Shown: in pieces, positions 32,391 through 47,518 of the stretch | Numbering within the stretch: the first letter of the stretch is position 1 | Layout: the number at the start of each line of letters is the position of its first letter | Assembly (NCBI GenBank): GCA_033032175.1 | Contig: CM065310.1 | Location: 1,116,001 to 1,180,000, forward strand | Length of the DNA: 64,000 nt | From: Saturnia japonica | Lineage: Eukaryota; Arthropoda; Insecta; Lepidoptera; Saturniidae | Reading direction: 5' to 3' | Notes under the pieces: generated by a model | Told to the model about the DNA's origin: nothing | The model's database searches: none | Seen by the model: only the letters and a program-made list of their open reading frames with translations | Translations under genes and position numbers: made by a program

Positions 32391-35300
32391 ATTAACTGTA
32401 TAGACAAGACTGCATGTCATAGTTTATCATGTGTAATACAAAATAGCAATAAGACAAATCAGTTTTACAATAAAAGGAACTCTTATTCCTGTCCATTACA
32501 GAATGCATATATTGAGTTACCTCCGGCATTTTATTAACTGTATAGACAAGACTGCATGTCATAGTTTATCATGTGTAATACAAAATAGCAATAAGACAAA
32601 TCAGTTTTACAATAAAAGGAACTCTTATTCCTGTCCATTACAGAATGCATATATTGAGTTACCTCCGGCATTTTATTAACTGTATAGACAAGACTGCATG
32701 TCATAGTTTATCATGTGTAATACAAAATAGCAATAAGACAAATCAGTTTTACAATAAAAGGAACTCTTATTCCTGTCCATTACAGAATGCATATATTGAG
32801 TTACCTCCGGCATTTTATTAACTGTATAGACAAGACTGCATGTCATAGTTTATCATGTGTAATACAAAATAGCAATAAGACAAATCAGTTTTACAATAAA
32901 AGGAACTCTTATTCCTGTCCATTACAGAATGCATATATTGAGTTACCTCCGGCATTTTATTAACTGTATAGACAAGACTGCATGTCATAGTTTATCATGT
33001 GTAATACAAAATAGCAATAAGACAAATCAGTTTTACAATAAAAGGAACTCTTATTCCTGTCCATTACAGAATGCATATATTGAGTTACCTCCGGCATTTT
33101 ATTAACTGTATAGACAAGACTGCATGTCATAGTTTATCATGTGTAATACAAAATAGCAATAAGACAAATCAGTTTTACAATAAAAGGAACTCTTATTCCT
33201 GTCCATTACAGAATGCATATATTGAGTTACCTCCGGCATTTTATTAACTGTATAGACAAGACTGCATGTCATAGTTTATCATGTGTAATACAAAATAGCA
33301 ATAAGACAAATCAGTTTTACAATAAAAGGAACTCTTATTCCTGTCCATTACAGAATGCATATATTGAGTTACCTCCGGCATTTTATTAACTGTATAGACA
33401 AGACTGCATGTCATAGTTTATCATGTGTAATACAAAATAGCAATAAGACAAATCAGTTTTACAATAAAAGGAACTCTTATTCCTGTCCATTACAGAATGC
33501 ATATATTGAGTTACCTCCGGCATTTTATTAACTGTATAGACAAGACTGCATGTCATAGTTTATCATGTGTAATACAAAATAGCAATAAGACAAATCAGTT
33601 TTACAATAAAAGGAACTCTTATTCCTGTCCATTACAGAATGCATATATTGAGTTACCTCCGGCATTTTATTAACTGTATAGACAAGACTGCATGTCATAG
33701 TTTATCATGTGTAATACAAAATAGCAATAAGACAAATCAGTTTTACAATAAAAGGAACTCTTATTCCTGTCCATTACAGAATGCATATATTGAGTTACCT
33801 CCGGCATTTTATTAACTGTATAGACAAGACTGCATGTCATAGTTTATCATGTGTAATACAAAATAGCAATAAGACAAATCAGTTTTACAATAAAAGGAAC
33901 TCTTATTCCTGTCCATTACAGAATGCATATATTGAGTTACCTCCGGCATTTTATTAACTGTATAGACAAGACTGCATGTCATAGTTTATCATGTGTAATA
34001 CAAAATAGCAATAAGACAAATCAGTTTTACAATAAAAGGAACTCTTATTCCTGTCCATTACAGAATGCATATATTGAGTTACCTCCGGCATTTTATTAAC
34101 TGTATAGACAAGACTGCATGTCATAGTTTATCATGTGTAATACAAAATAGCAATAAGACAAATCAGTTTTACAATAAAAGGAACTCTTATTCCTGTCCAT
34201 TACAGAATGCATATATTGAGTTACCTCCGGCATTTTATTAACTGTATAGACAAGACTGCATGTCATAGTTTATCATGTGTAATACAAAATAGCAATAAGA
34301 CAAATCAGTTTTACAATAAAAGGAACTCTTATTCCTGTCCATTACAGAATGCATATATTGAGTTACCTCCGGCATTTTATTAACTGTATAGACAAGACTG
34401 CATGTCATAGTTTATCATGTGTAATACAAAATAGCAATAAGACAAATCAGTTTTACAATAAAAGGAACTCTTATTCCTGTCCATTACAGAATGCATATAT
34501 TGAGTTACCTCCGGCATTTTATTAACTGTATAGACAAGACTGCATGTCATAGTTTATCATGTGTAATACAAAATAGCAATAAGACAAATCAGTTTTACAA
34601 TAAAAGGAACTCTTATTCCTGTCCATTACAGAATGCATATATTGAGTTACCTCCGGCATTTTATTAACTGTATAGACAAGACTGCATGTCATAGTTTATC
34701 ATGTGTAATACAAAATAGCAATAAGACAAATCAGTTTTACAATAAAAGGAACTCTTATTCCTGTCCATTACAGAATGCATATATTGAGTTACCTCCGGCA
34801 TTTTATTAACTGTATAGACAAGACTGCATGTCATAGTTTATCATGTGTAATACAAAATAGCAATAAGACAAATCAGTTTTACAATAAAAGGAACTCTTAT
34901 TCCTGTCCATTACAGAATGCATATATTGAGTTACCTCCGGCATTTTATTAACTGTATAGACAAGACTGCATGTCATAGTTTATCATGTGTAATACAAAAT
35001 AGCAATAAGACAAATCAGTTTTACAATAAAAGGAACTCTTATTCCTGTCCATTACAGAATGCATATATTGAGTTACCTCCGGCATTTTATTAACTGTATA
35101 GACAAGACTGCATGTCATAGTTTATCATGTGTAATACAAAATAGCAATAAGACAAATCAGTTTTACAATAAAAGGAACTCTTATTCCTGTCCATTACAGA
35201 ATGCATATATTGAGTTACCTCCGGCATTTTATTAACTGTATAGACAAGACTGCATGTCATAGTTTATCATGTGTAATACAAAATAGCAATAAGACAAATC

Positions 35301-35517
35301 AGTTTTACAATAAAAGGAACTCTTATTCCTGTCCATTACAGAATGCATATATTGAGTTACCTCCGGCATTTTATTAACTGTATAGACAAGACTGCATGTC
35401 ATAGTTTATCATGTGTAATACAAAATAGCAATAAGACAAATCAGTTTTACAATAAAAGGAACTCTTATTCCTGTCCATTACAGAATGCATATATTGAGTT
35501 ACCTCCGGCATTTTATT

Positions 35518-35540
35518 AAAAAAAAAAAATTTTTTTTTTT
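35518..35540. other. Homopolymer block A12T11 replacing monomer sequence
   Basis: Runs of 12 A and 11 T replace about 46 bp of a monomer between 'ggcattttatt' and 'acaaaatagc'. Flanking monomers are perfect. Probable consensus artefact. Confidence 0.7.
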
Positions 35541-38500
35541 ACAAAATAGCAATAAGACAAATCAGTTTTACAATAAAAGGAACTCTTATTCCTGTCCATT
35601 ACAGAATGCATATATTGAGTTACCTCCGGCATTTTATTAACTGTATAGACAAGACTGCATGTCATAGTTTATCATGTGTAATACAAAATAGCAATAAGAC
35701 AAATCAGTTTTACAATAAAAGGAACTCTTATTCCTGTCCATTACAGAATGCATATATTGAGTTACCTCCGGCATTTTATTAACTGTATAGACAAGACTGC
35801 ATGTCATAGTTTATCATGTGTAATACAAAATAGCAATAAGACAAATCAGTTTTACAATAAAAGGAACTCTTATTCCTGTCCATTACAGAATGCATATATT
35901 GAGTTACCTCCGGCATTTTATTAACTGTATAGACAAGACTGCATGTCATAGTTTATCATGTGTAATACAAAATAGCAATAAGACAAATCAGTTTTACAAT
36001 AAAAGGAACTCTTATTCCTGTCCATTACAGAATGCATATATTGAGTTACCTCCGGCATTTTATTAACTGTATAGACAAGACTGCATGTCATAGTTTATCA
36101 TGTGTAATACAAAATAGCAATAAGACAAATCAGTTTTACAATAAAAGGAACTCTTATTCCTGTCCATTACAGAATGCATATATTGAGTTACCTCCGGCAT
36201 TTTATTAACTGTATAGACAAGACTGCATGTCATAGTTTATCATGTGTAATACAAAATAGCAATAAGACAAATCAGTTTTACAATAAAAGGAACTCTTATT
36301 CCTGTCCATTACAGAATGCATATATTGAGTTACCTCCGGCATTTTATTAACTGTATAGACAAGACTGCATGTCATAGTTTATCATGTGTAATACAAAATA
36401 GCAATAAGACAAATCAGTTTTACAATAAAAGGAACTCTTATTCCTGTCCATTACAGAATGCATATATTGAGTTACCTCCGGCATTTTATTAACTGTATAG
36501 ACAAGACTGCATTCATAGTTTATCATGTGTAATACAAAATAGCAATAAGACAAATCAGTTTTACAATAAAAGGAACTCTTATTCCTGTCCATTACAGAAT
36601 GCATATATTGAGTTACCTCCGGCATTTTATTAACTGTATAGACAAGACTGCATGTCATAGTTTATCATGTGTAATACAAAATAGCAATAAGACAAATCAG
36701 TTTTACAATAAAAGGAACTCTTATTCCTGTCCATTACAGAATGCATATATTGAGTTACCTCCGGCATTTTATTAACTGTATAGACAAGACTGCATGTCAT
36801 AGTTTATCATGTGTAATACAAAATAGCAATAAGACAAATCAGTTTTACAATAAAAGGAACTCTTATTCCTGTCCATTACAGAATGCATATATTGAGTTAC
36901 CTCCGGCATTTTATTAACTGTATAGACAAGACTGCATGTCATAGTTTATCATGTGTAATACAAAATAGCAATAAGACAAATCAGTTTTACAATAAAAGGA
37001 ACTCTTATTCCTGTCCATTACAGAATGCATATATTGAGTTACCTCCGGCATTTTATTAACTGTATAGACAAGACTGCATGTCATAGTTTATCATGTGTAA
37101 TACAAAATAGCAATAAGACAAATCAGTTTTACAATAAAAGGAACTCTTATTCCTGTCCATTACAGAATGCATATATTGAGTTACCTCCGGCATTTTATTA
37201 ACTGTATAGACAAGACTGCATGTCATAGTTTATCATGTGTAATACAAAATAGCAATAAGACAAATCAGTTTTACAATAAAAGGAACTCTTATTCCTGTCC
37301 ATTACAGAATGCATATATTGAGTTACCTCCGGCATTTTATTAACTGTATAGACAAGACTGCATGTCATAGTTTATCATGTGTAATACAAAATAGCAATAA
37401 GACAAATCAGTTTTACAATAAAAGGAACTCTTATTCCTGTCCATTACAGAATGCATATATTGAGTTACCTCCGGCATTTTATTAACTGTATAGACAAGAC
37501 TGCATGTCATAGTTTATCATGTGTAATACAAAATAGCAATAAGACAAATCAGTTTTACAATAAAAGGAACTCTTATTCCTGTCCATTACAGAATGCATAT
37601 ATTGAGTTACCTCCGGCATTTTATTAACTGTATAGACAAGACTGCATGTCATAGTTTATCATGTGTAATACAAAATAGCAATAAGACAAATCAGTTTTAC
37701 AATAAAAGGAACTCTTATTCCTGTCCATTAAGAATGCATATATTGAGTTACCTCCGGCATTTTATTAACTGTATAGACAAGACTGCATGTCATAGTTTAT
37801 CATGTGTAATACAAAATAGCAATAAGACAAATCAGTTTTACAATAAAAGGAACTCTTATTCCTGTCCATTACAGAATGCATATATTGAGTTACCTCCGGC
37901 ATTTTATTAACTGTATAGACAAGACTGCATGTCATAGTTTATCATGTGTAATACAAAATAGCAATAAGACAAATCAGTTTTACAATAAAAGGAACTCTTA
38001 TTCCTGTCCATTACAGAATGCATATATTGAGTTACCTCCGGCATTTTATTAACTGTATAGACAAGACTGCATGTCATAGTTTATCATGTGTAATACAAAA
38101 TAGCAATAAGACAAATCAGTTTTACAATAAAAGGAACTCTTATTCCTGTCCATTACAGAATGCATATATTGAGTTACCTCCGGCATTTTATTAACTGTAT
38201 AGACAAGACTGCATGTCATAGTTTATCATGTGTAATACAAAATAGCAATAAGACAAATCAGTTTTACAATAAAAGGAACTCTTATTCCTGTCCATTACAG
38301 AATGCATATATTGAGTTACCTCCGGCATTTTATTAACTGTATAGACAAGACTGCATGTCATAGTTTATCATGTGTAATACAAAATAGCAATAAGACAAAT
38401 CAGTTTTACAATAAAAGGAACTCTTATTCCTGTCCATTACAGAATGCATATATTGAGTTACCTCCGGCATTTTATTAACTGTATAGACAAGACTGCATGT

Positions 38501-40170
38501 CATAGTTTATCATGTGTAATACAAAATAGCAATAAGACAAATCAGTTTTACAATAAAAGGAACTCTTATTCCTGTCCATTACAGAATGCATATATTGAGT
38601 TACCTCCGGCATTTTATTAACTGTATAGACAAGACTGCATGTCATAGTTTATCATGTGTAATACAAAATAGCAATAAGACAAATCAGTTTTACAATAAAA
38701 GGAACTCTTATTCCTGTCCATTACAGAATGCATATATTGAGTTACCTCCGGCATTTTATTAACTGTATAGACAAGACTGCATGTCATAGTTTATCATGTG
38801 TAATACAAAATAGCAATAAGACAAATCAGTTTTACAATAAAAGGAACTCTTATTCCTGTCCATTACAGAATGCATATATTGAGTTACCTCCGGCATTTTA
38901 TTAACTGTATAGACAAGACTGCATGTCATAGTTTATCATGTGTAATACAAAATAGCAATAAGACAAATCAGTTTTACAATAAAAGGAACTCTTATTCCTG
39001 TCCATTACAGAATGCATATATTGAGTTACCTCCGGCATTTTATTAACTGTATAGACAAGACTGCATGTCATAGTTTATCATGTGTAATACAAAATAGCAA
39101 TAAGACAAATCAGTTTTACAATAAAAGGAACTCTTATTCCTGTCCATTACAGAATGCATATATTGAGTTACCTCCGGCATTTTATTAACTGTATAGACAA
39201 GACTGCATGTCATAGTTTATCATGTGTAATACAAAATAGCAATAAGACAAATCAGTTTTACAATAAAAGGAACTCTTATTCCTGTCCATTACAGAATGCA
39301 TATATTGAGTTACCTCCGGCATTTTATTAACTGTATAGACAAGACTGCATGTCATAGTTTATCATGTGTAATACAAAATAGCAATAAGACAAATCAGTTT
39401 TACAATAAAAGGAACTCTTATTCCTGTCCATTACAGAATGCATATATTGAGTTACCTCCGGCATTTTATTAACTGTATAGACAAGACTGCATGTCATAGT
39501 TTATCATGTGTAATACAAAATAGCAATAAGACAAATCAGTTTTACAATAAAAGGAACTCTTATTCCTGTCCATTACAGAATGCATATATTGAGTTACCTC
39601 CGGCATTTTATTAACTGTATAGACAAGACTGCATGTCATAGTTTATCATGTGTAATACAAAATAGCAATAAGACAAATCAGTTTTACAATAAAAGGAACT
39701 CTTATTCCTGTCCATTACAGAATGCATATATTGAGTTACCTCCGGCATTTTATTAACTGTATAGACAAGACTGCATGTCATAGTTTATCATGTGTAATAC
39801 AAAATAGCAATAAGACAAATCAGTTTTACAATAAAAGGAACTCTTATTCTGTCCATTACAGAATGCATATATTGAGTTACCTCCGGCATTTTATTAACTG
39901 TATAGACAAGACTGCATGTCATAGTTTATCATGTGTAATACAAAATAGCAATAAGACAAATCAGTTTTACAATAAAAGGAACTCTTATTCCTGTCCATTA
40001 CAGAATGCATATATTGAGTTACCTCCGGCATTTTATTAACTGTATAGACAAGACTGCATGTCATAGTTTATCATGTGTAATACAAAATAGCAATAAGACA
40101 AATCAGTTTTACAATAAAAGGAACTCTTATTCCTGTCCATTACAGAATGCATATATTGAGTTACCTCCGG

Positions 40171-40172
<2 letters not shown>

Positions 40173-40215
<43 letters not shown>

Positions 40216-40236
40216 CCCCCCCCCCCCCCCCCCCCC
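40173..40236. other. Homopolymer block T43C21
   Basis: 43 T then 21 C stand in for a 74-bp monomer segment (from after 'ccggca' to before 'agttttac'), in an otherwise regular array. Probable assembly or polishing artefact. The proline/phenylalanine run translated from it is meaningless. Confidence 0.75.
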
Positions 40237-40829
40237 AGTTTTACAATAAAAGGAACTCTATTCCTGTCCATTACAGAATGCATATATTGAGTTACCTCCG
40301 GCATTTTATTAACTGTATAGACAAGACTGCATGTCATAGTTTATCATGTGTAATACAAAATAGCAATAAGACAAATCAGTTTTACAATAAAAGGAACTCT
40401 TATTCCTGTCCATTACAGAATGCATATATTGAGTTACCTCCGGCATTTTATTAACTGTATAGACAAGACTGCATGTCATAGTTTATCATGTGTAATACAA
40501 AATAGCAATAAGACAAATCAGTTTTACAATAAAAGGAACTCTTATTCCTGTCCATTACAGAATGCATATATTGAGTTACCTCCGGCATTTTATTAACTGT
40601 ATAGACAAGACTGCATGTCATAGTTTATCATGTGTAATACAAAATAGCAATAAGACAAATCAGTTTTACAATAAAAGGAACTCTTATTCCTGTCCATTAC
40701 AGAATGCATATATTGAGTTACCTCCGGCATTTTATTAACTGTATAGACAAGACTGCATGTCATAGTTTATCATGTGTAATACAAAATAGCAATAAGACAA
40801 ATCAGTTTTACAATAAAAGGAACTCTTAT

Positions 40830-40945
<116 letters not shown>

Positions 40946-42467
40946 CTGCATGTCATAGTTTATCATGTGTAATACAAAATAGCAATAAGACAAATCAGTT
41001 TTACAATAAAAGGAACTCTTATTCCTGTCCATTACAGAATGCATATATTGAGTTACCTCCGGCATTTTATTAACTGTATAGACAAGACTGCATGTCATAG
41101 TTTATCATGTGTAATACAAAATAGCAATAAGACAAATCAGTTTTACAATAAAAGGAACTCTTATTCCTGTCCATTACAGAATGCATATATTGAGTTACCT
41201 CCGGCATTTTATTAACTGTATAGACAAGACTGCATGTCATAGTTTATCATGTGTAATACAAAATAGCAATAAGACAAATCAGTTTTACAATAAAAGGAAC
41301 TCTTATTCCTGTCCATTACAGAATGCATATATTGAGTTACCTCCGGCATTTTATTAACTGTATAGACAAGACTGCATGTCATAGTTTATCATGTGTAATA
41401 CAAAATAGCAATAAGACAAATCAGTTTTACAATAAAAGGAACTCTTATTCCTGTCCATTACAGAATGCATATATTGAGTTACCTCCGGCATTTTATTAAC
41501 TGTATAGACAAGACTGCATGTCATAGTTTATCATGTGTAATACAAAATAGCAATAAGACAAATCAGTTTTACAATAAAAGGAACTCTTATTCCTGTCCAT
41601 TACAGAATGCATATATTGAGTTACCTCCGGCATTTTATTAACTGTATAGACAAGACTGCATGTCATAGTTTATCATGTGTAATACAAAATAGCAATAAGA
41701 CAAATCAGTTTTACAATAAAAGGAACTCTTATTCCTGTCCATTACAGAATGCATATATTGAGTTACCTCCGGCATTTTATTAACTGTATAGACAAGACTG
41801 CATGTCATAGTTTATCATGTGTAATACAAAATAGCAATAAGACAAATCAGTTTTACAATAAAAGGAACTCTTATTCCTGTCCATTACAGAATGCATATAT
41901 TGAGTTACCTCCGGCATTTTATTAACTGTATAGACAAGACTGCATGTCATAGTTTATCATGTGTAATACAAAATAGCAATAAGACAAATCAGTTTTACAA
42001 TAAAAGGAACTCTTATTCCTGTCCATTACAGAATGCATATATTGAGTTACCTCCGGCATTTTATTAACTGTATAGACAAGACTGCATGTCATAGTTTATC
42101 ATGTGTAATACAAAATAGCAATAAGACAAATCAGTTTTACAATAAAAGGAACTCTTATTCCTGTCCATTACAGAATGCATATATTGAGTTACCTCCGGCA
42201 TTTTATTAACTGTATAGACAAGACTGCATGTCATAGTTTATCATGTGTAATACAAAATAGCAATAAGACAAATCAGTTTTACAATAAAAGGAACTCTTAT
42301 TCCTGTCCATTACAGAATGCATATATTGAGTTACCTCCGGCATTTTATTAACTGTATAGACAAGACTGCATGTCATAGTTTATCATGTGTAATACAAAAT
42401 AGCAATAAGACAAATCAGTTTTACAATAAAAGGAACTCTTATTCCTGTCCATTACAAGGAATATCTG

Positions 42468-42756
42468 CTATTCCGTTTTAATTAAAAAAAATTTAAAAGA
42501 TTCCTATTCCGTTTTAATTAAAAAAAATTTAAAAGATTCCTATTCCGTTTTAATTAAAAAAAATTTAAAAGATTCCTATTCCGTTTTAATTAAAAAAAAT
42601 TTAAAAGATTCCTATTCCGTTTTAATTAAAAAAAATTTAAAAGATTCCTATTCCGTTTTAATTAAAAAAAATTTAAAAGATTCCTATTCCGTTTTAATTA
42701 AAAAAAATTTAAAAGATTCCTATTCCGTTTTAATTAAAAAAAATTTAAAAGATTCC
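42468..42756. repeat. 36-bp minisatellite block 1 (about 8 copies)
   Basis: Unit 'tattccgttttaatta' + 'aaaaaaatttaaaagattcc', period 36 bp (42505 to 42541). It enters from '...tccattaca|aggaatatctgc' and leaves as 'gattccta|atatattgagttacc', replacing about 6-8 bp of one 142-bp monomer. Confidence 0.9.
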
Positions 42757-44316
42757 TAATATATTGAGTTACCTCCGGCATTTTATTAACTGTATAGACA
42801 AGACTGCATGTCATAGTTTATCATGTGTAATACAAAATAGCAATAAGACAAATCAGTTTTACAATAAAAGGAACTCTTATTCCTGTCCATTACAGAATGC
42901 ATATATTGAGTTACCTCCGGCATTTTATTAACTGTATAGACAAGACTGCATGTCATAGTTTATCATGTGTAATACAAAATAGCAATAAGACAAATCAGTT
43001 TTACAATAAAAGGAACTCTTATTCCTGTCCATTACAGAATGCATATATTGAGTTACCTCCGGCATTTTATTAACTGTATAGACAAGACTGCATGTCATAG
43101 TTTATCATGTGTAATACAAAATAGCAATAAGACAAATCAGTTTTACAATAAAAGGAACTCTTATTCCTGTCCATTACAGAATGCATATATTGAGTTACCT
43201 CCGGCATTTTATTAACTGTATAGACAAGACTGCATGTCATAGTTTATCATGTGTAATACAAAATAGCAATAAGACAAATCAGTTTTACAATAAAAGGAAC
43301 TCTTATTCCTGTCCATTACAGAATGCATATATTGAGTTACCTCCGGCATTTTATTAACTGTATAGACAAGACTGCATGTCATAGTTTATCATGTGTAATA
43401 CAAAATAGCAATAAGACAAATCAGTTTTACAATAAAAGGAACTCTTATTCCTGTCCATTACAGAATGCATATATTGAGTTACCTCCGGCATTTTATTAAC
43501 TGTATAGACAAGACTGCATGTCATAGTTTATCATGTGTAATACAAAATAGCAATAAGACAAATCAGTTTTACAATAAAAGGAACTCTTATTCCTGTCCAT
43601 TACAGAATGCATATATTGAGTTACCTCCGGCATTTTATTAACTGTATAGACAAGACTGCATGTCATAGTTTATCATGTGTAATACAAAATAGCAATAAGA
43701 CAAATCAGTTTTACAATAAAAGGAACTCTTATTCCTGTCCATTACAGAATGCATATATTGAGTTACCTCCGGCATTTTATTAACTGTATAGACAAGACTG
43801 CATGTCATAGTTTATCATGTGTAATACAAAATAGCAATAAGACAAATCAGTTTTACAATAAAAGGAACTCTTATTCCTGTCCATTACAGAATGCATATAT
43901 TGAGTTACCTCCGGCATTTTATTAACTGTATAGACAAGACTGCATGTCATAGTTTATCATGTGTAATACAAAATAGCAATAAGACAAATCAGTTTTACAA
44001 TAAAAGGAACTCTTATTCCTGTCCATTACAGAATGCATATATTGAGTTACCTCCGGCATTTTATTAACTGTATAGACAAGACTGCATGTCATAGTTTATC
44101 ATGTGTAATACAAAATAGCAATAAGACAAATCAGTTTTACAATAAAAGGAACTCTTATTCCTGTCCATTACAGAATGCATATATTGAGTTACCTCCGGCA
44201 TTTTATTAACTGTATAGACAAGACTGCATGTCATAGTTTATCATGTGTAATACAAAATAGCAATAAGACAAATCAGTTTTACAATAAAAGGAACTCTTAT
44301 TCCTGTCCATTACAGA

Positions 44317-45880
44317 ATACATTGAGTTACTCCGCTATTTTATTAACTGTGTAATTAAACTGAATAAAAATAGTTAATACAAAACATTTAAACAAAAGAT
44401 CATTCATCAATTAAAACGTATTTATTACTCATTAAAACGTATTTATTACTCTGTATATTACATTAAACAAATCAGTTAAACAAATCATTAAGACAAATCA
44501 GTTTTACAATAAAAGGAATCTTATTCTCATTATAGCAGATGCATACTTATAATAACATGTGTATTATTATCATGTAAGACAAATAGCAATAAGACAAATC
44601 ATTGTTATACAAAAGCAATATTATTACTGCATTACAATATAATAATTGAGTTACCTCCGGATTTTATTAACTGTATGACAAGACTGCAGTCATAGTTTAT
44701 CATGTGTAATACAATAGCAATAAGACAAATCAGTTTTAAAAAAGGAACTTTATTACTGATTACAGAATGCATATATTGAGTTATCCGGCATTTATCATGT
44801 ATAGACAAGACTGCATTTAATTATATGAAACAAATCAGTTAATACAAAATAGTTTAAACAAATCATTTTCAATAAAAGGAATCCCGATTATTACTTATAC
44901 GAATTATACTATATTGATACTGACATATTTATGTAAACAAAATAGCAATAAGAAACGTTTACATAAAGATTATCTTCATTACAAAGCAATTTATTACCTC
45001 GATTTTATACTTATTGATACTGCAGTCATATTTATGTAAACAAAATACAATAAGAAACGTTTACATAAAGATTATCTTCATTACAAAGCAATTTATTCCT
45101 CGATTGATTATATTGATACTGCTTATTAACATTGAAACAATATCAATAAGTTAACAGTTTACATAAATAGCAATAAATCGTTTACAAAGGAATTTATTCT
45201 GCAACAGATGCATTATGATACTCGCATTTTTTAATGTATAAAAATGCATTAATAAATCAGTTATCAAAATACAAGAACAATCTTTCTACAAGGATTATTA
45301 CTGTCCATCAGATGCATAATGATTACACGCATTTATAATTATAGAAATCATTAAATAAACAATTATTCAAAATACAAGAACAATCTTTCTACAAGGATTA
45401 TTACTGTCCATCAGATGCATATGATTACACGCATTTATTAATTATAAAAATCATTAATAAATTATCACAAATAAGAAATATTTTCATAAAGAACTTATTC
45501 TTCCTCGATATTATGATACCTCGCATTTTATATGTATACAAATGCATGCAATTATTTAATAAAAGAATAAATCTTTCATAAAGAATTTATTCGTCTCGAT
45601 ATTATGATACACGCATTTTATTTGTATAAAAGATACAATTCATAAAGATTATCTGTATACAAAATAATATACAGCATTTTAAATAAAGACAATCTGTATT
45701 ACGTAATCAATATGAAATCGTTTTAATAAAGACTTTATCGTCATTCAATATATTGATACCGCATTTATAATATACAAAAGATTTTTCTGTATAAAGAATA
45801 GAAATAGTTTACATAAAGGATTTATTCTGTCATTACAAATGCATATAGTTCTCGATTTGTATACAAAGATAGAATGTTTA
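44317..45880. repeat. Degenerate satellite zone
   Basis: Recognisable but heavily shortened monomer words ('gtttacataaaggatt', 'gtccatcagatgcata', 'tattgatac'). Two local duplications have a 102-103-bp period: 44951/45053 ('agaaacgtttacataaag') and 45265/45368 ('caaaatacaagaacaat'). Perfect monomers lie on both sides beyond it. Confidence 0.75.
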
Positions 45881-46218
45881 AAAAGATTCCTATTTCCGTT
45901 TTAATTAAAAAAAATTTAAAAGATTCCTATTCCGTTTTAATTAAAAAAAATTTAAAAGATTCCTATTCCGTTTTAATTAAAAAAAATTTAAAAGATTCCT
46001 ATTCCGTTTTAATTAAAAAAAATTTAAAAGATTCCTATTCCGTTTTAATTAAAAAAAATTTAAAAGATTCCTATTCCGTTTTAATTTTAAAAAAAATTTA
46101 AAAGATTCCTATTCCGTTTTAATTAAAAAAAATTTAAAAGATTCCTATTCCGTTTTAATTAAAAAAAATTTAAAAGATTCCTATTCCGTTTTAATTAAAA
46201 AAAATTTAAAAGATTCCT
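45881..46218. repeat. 36-bp minisatellite block 2 (about 9 copies)
   Basis: Same unit as block 1, with one 2-bp insertion near 46085 ('ttaattttaaaa'). It returns to the 142-bp satellite as 'gattccta|ttgagttacc', within a few bases of the same monomer position as block 1. Because 36 is divisible by 3 it keeps a 12-residue repeat frame open until the insertion. No evidence that it is translated. Confidence 0.9.
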
Positions 46219-47518
46219 ATTGAGTTACCTCCGGCATTTTATTAACTGTATAGACAAGACTGCATGTCATAGTTTATCATGTGTAATACAAAATAGCAAT
46301 AAGACAAATCAGTTTTACAATAAAAGGAACTCTTATTCCTGTCCATTACAGAATGCATATATTGAGTTACCTCCGGCATTTTATTAACTGTATAGACAAG
46401 ACTGCATGTCATAGTTTATCATGTGTAATACAAAATAGCAATAAGACAAATCAGTTTTACAATAAAAGGAACTCTTATTCCTGTCCATTACAGAATGCAT
46501 ATATTGAGTTACCTCCGGCATTTTATTAACTGTATAGACAAGACTGCATGTCATAGTTTATCATGTGTAATACAAAATAGCAATAAGACAAATCAGTTTT
46601 ACAATAAAAGGAACTCTTATTCCTGTCCATTACAGAATGCATATATTGAGTTACCTCCGGCATTTTATTAACTGTATAGACAAGACTGCATGTCATAGTT
46701 TATCATGTGTAATACAAAATAGCAATAAGACAAATCAGTTTTACAATAAAAGGAACTCTTATTCCTGTCCATTACAGAATGCATATATTGAGTTACCTCC
46801 GGCATTTTATTAACTGTATAGACAAGACTGCATGTCATAGTTTATCATGTGTAATACAAAATAGCAATAAGACAAATCAGTTTTACAATAAAAGGAACTC
46901 TTATTCCTGTCCATTACAGAATGCATATATTGAGTTACCTCCGGCATTTTATTAACTGTATAGACAAGACTGCATGTCATAGTTTATCATGTGTAATACA
47001 AAATAGCAATAAGACAAATCAGTTTTACAATAAAAGGAACTCTTATTCCTGTCCATTACAGAATGCATATATTGAGTTACCTCCGGCATTTTATTAACTG
47101 TATAGACAAGACTGCATGTCATAGTTTATCATGTGTAATACAAAATAGCAATAAGACAAATCAGTTTTACAATAAAAGGAACTCTTATTCCTGTCCATTA
47201 CAGAATGCATATATTGAGTTACCTCCGGCATTTTATTAACTGTATAGACAAGACTGCATGTCATAGTTTATCATGTGTAATACAAAATAGCAATAAGACA
47301 AATCAGTTTTACAATAAAAGGAACTCTTATTCCTGTCCATTACAGAATGCATATATTGAGTTACCTCCGGCATTTTATTAACTGTATAGACAAGACTGCA
47401 TGTCATAGTTTATCATGTGTAATACAAAATAGCAATAAGACAAATCAGTTTTACAATAAAAGGAACTCTTATTCCTGTCCATTACAGAATGCATATATTG
47501 AGTTACCTCCGGCATTTT

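Noticed and set aside
36347..40454. 100-150-codon reading frames within the array
   Set aside because: They appear only where a 1-bp deletion brings two 142-bp monomers into frame, or where homopolymer blocks remove stops. Regular monomers contain stops in the frames these use.
45874..46101. 75-codon repeat protein (12-residue period)
   Set aside because: A by-product of a 36-bp minisatellite, with no homologue recognised and the frame lost at a 2-bp insertion.
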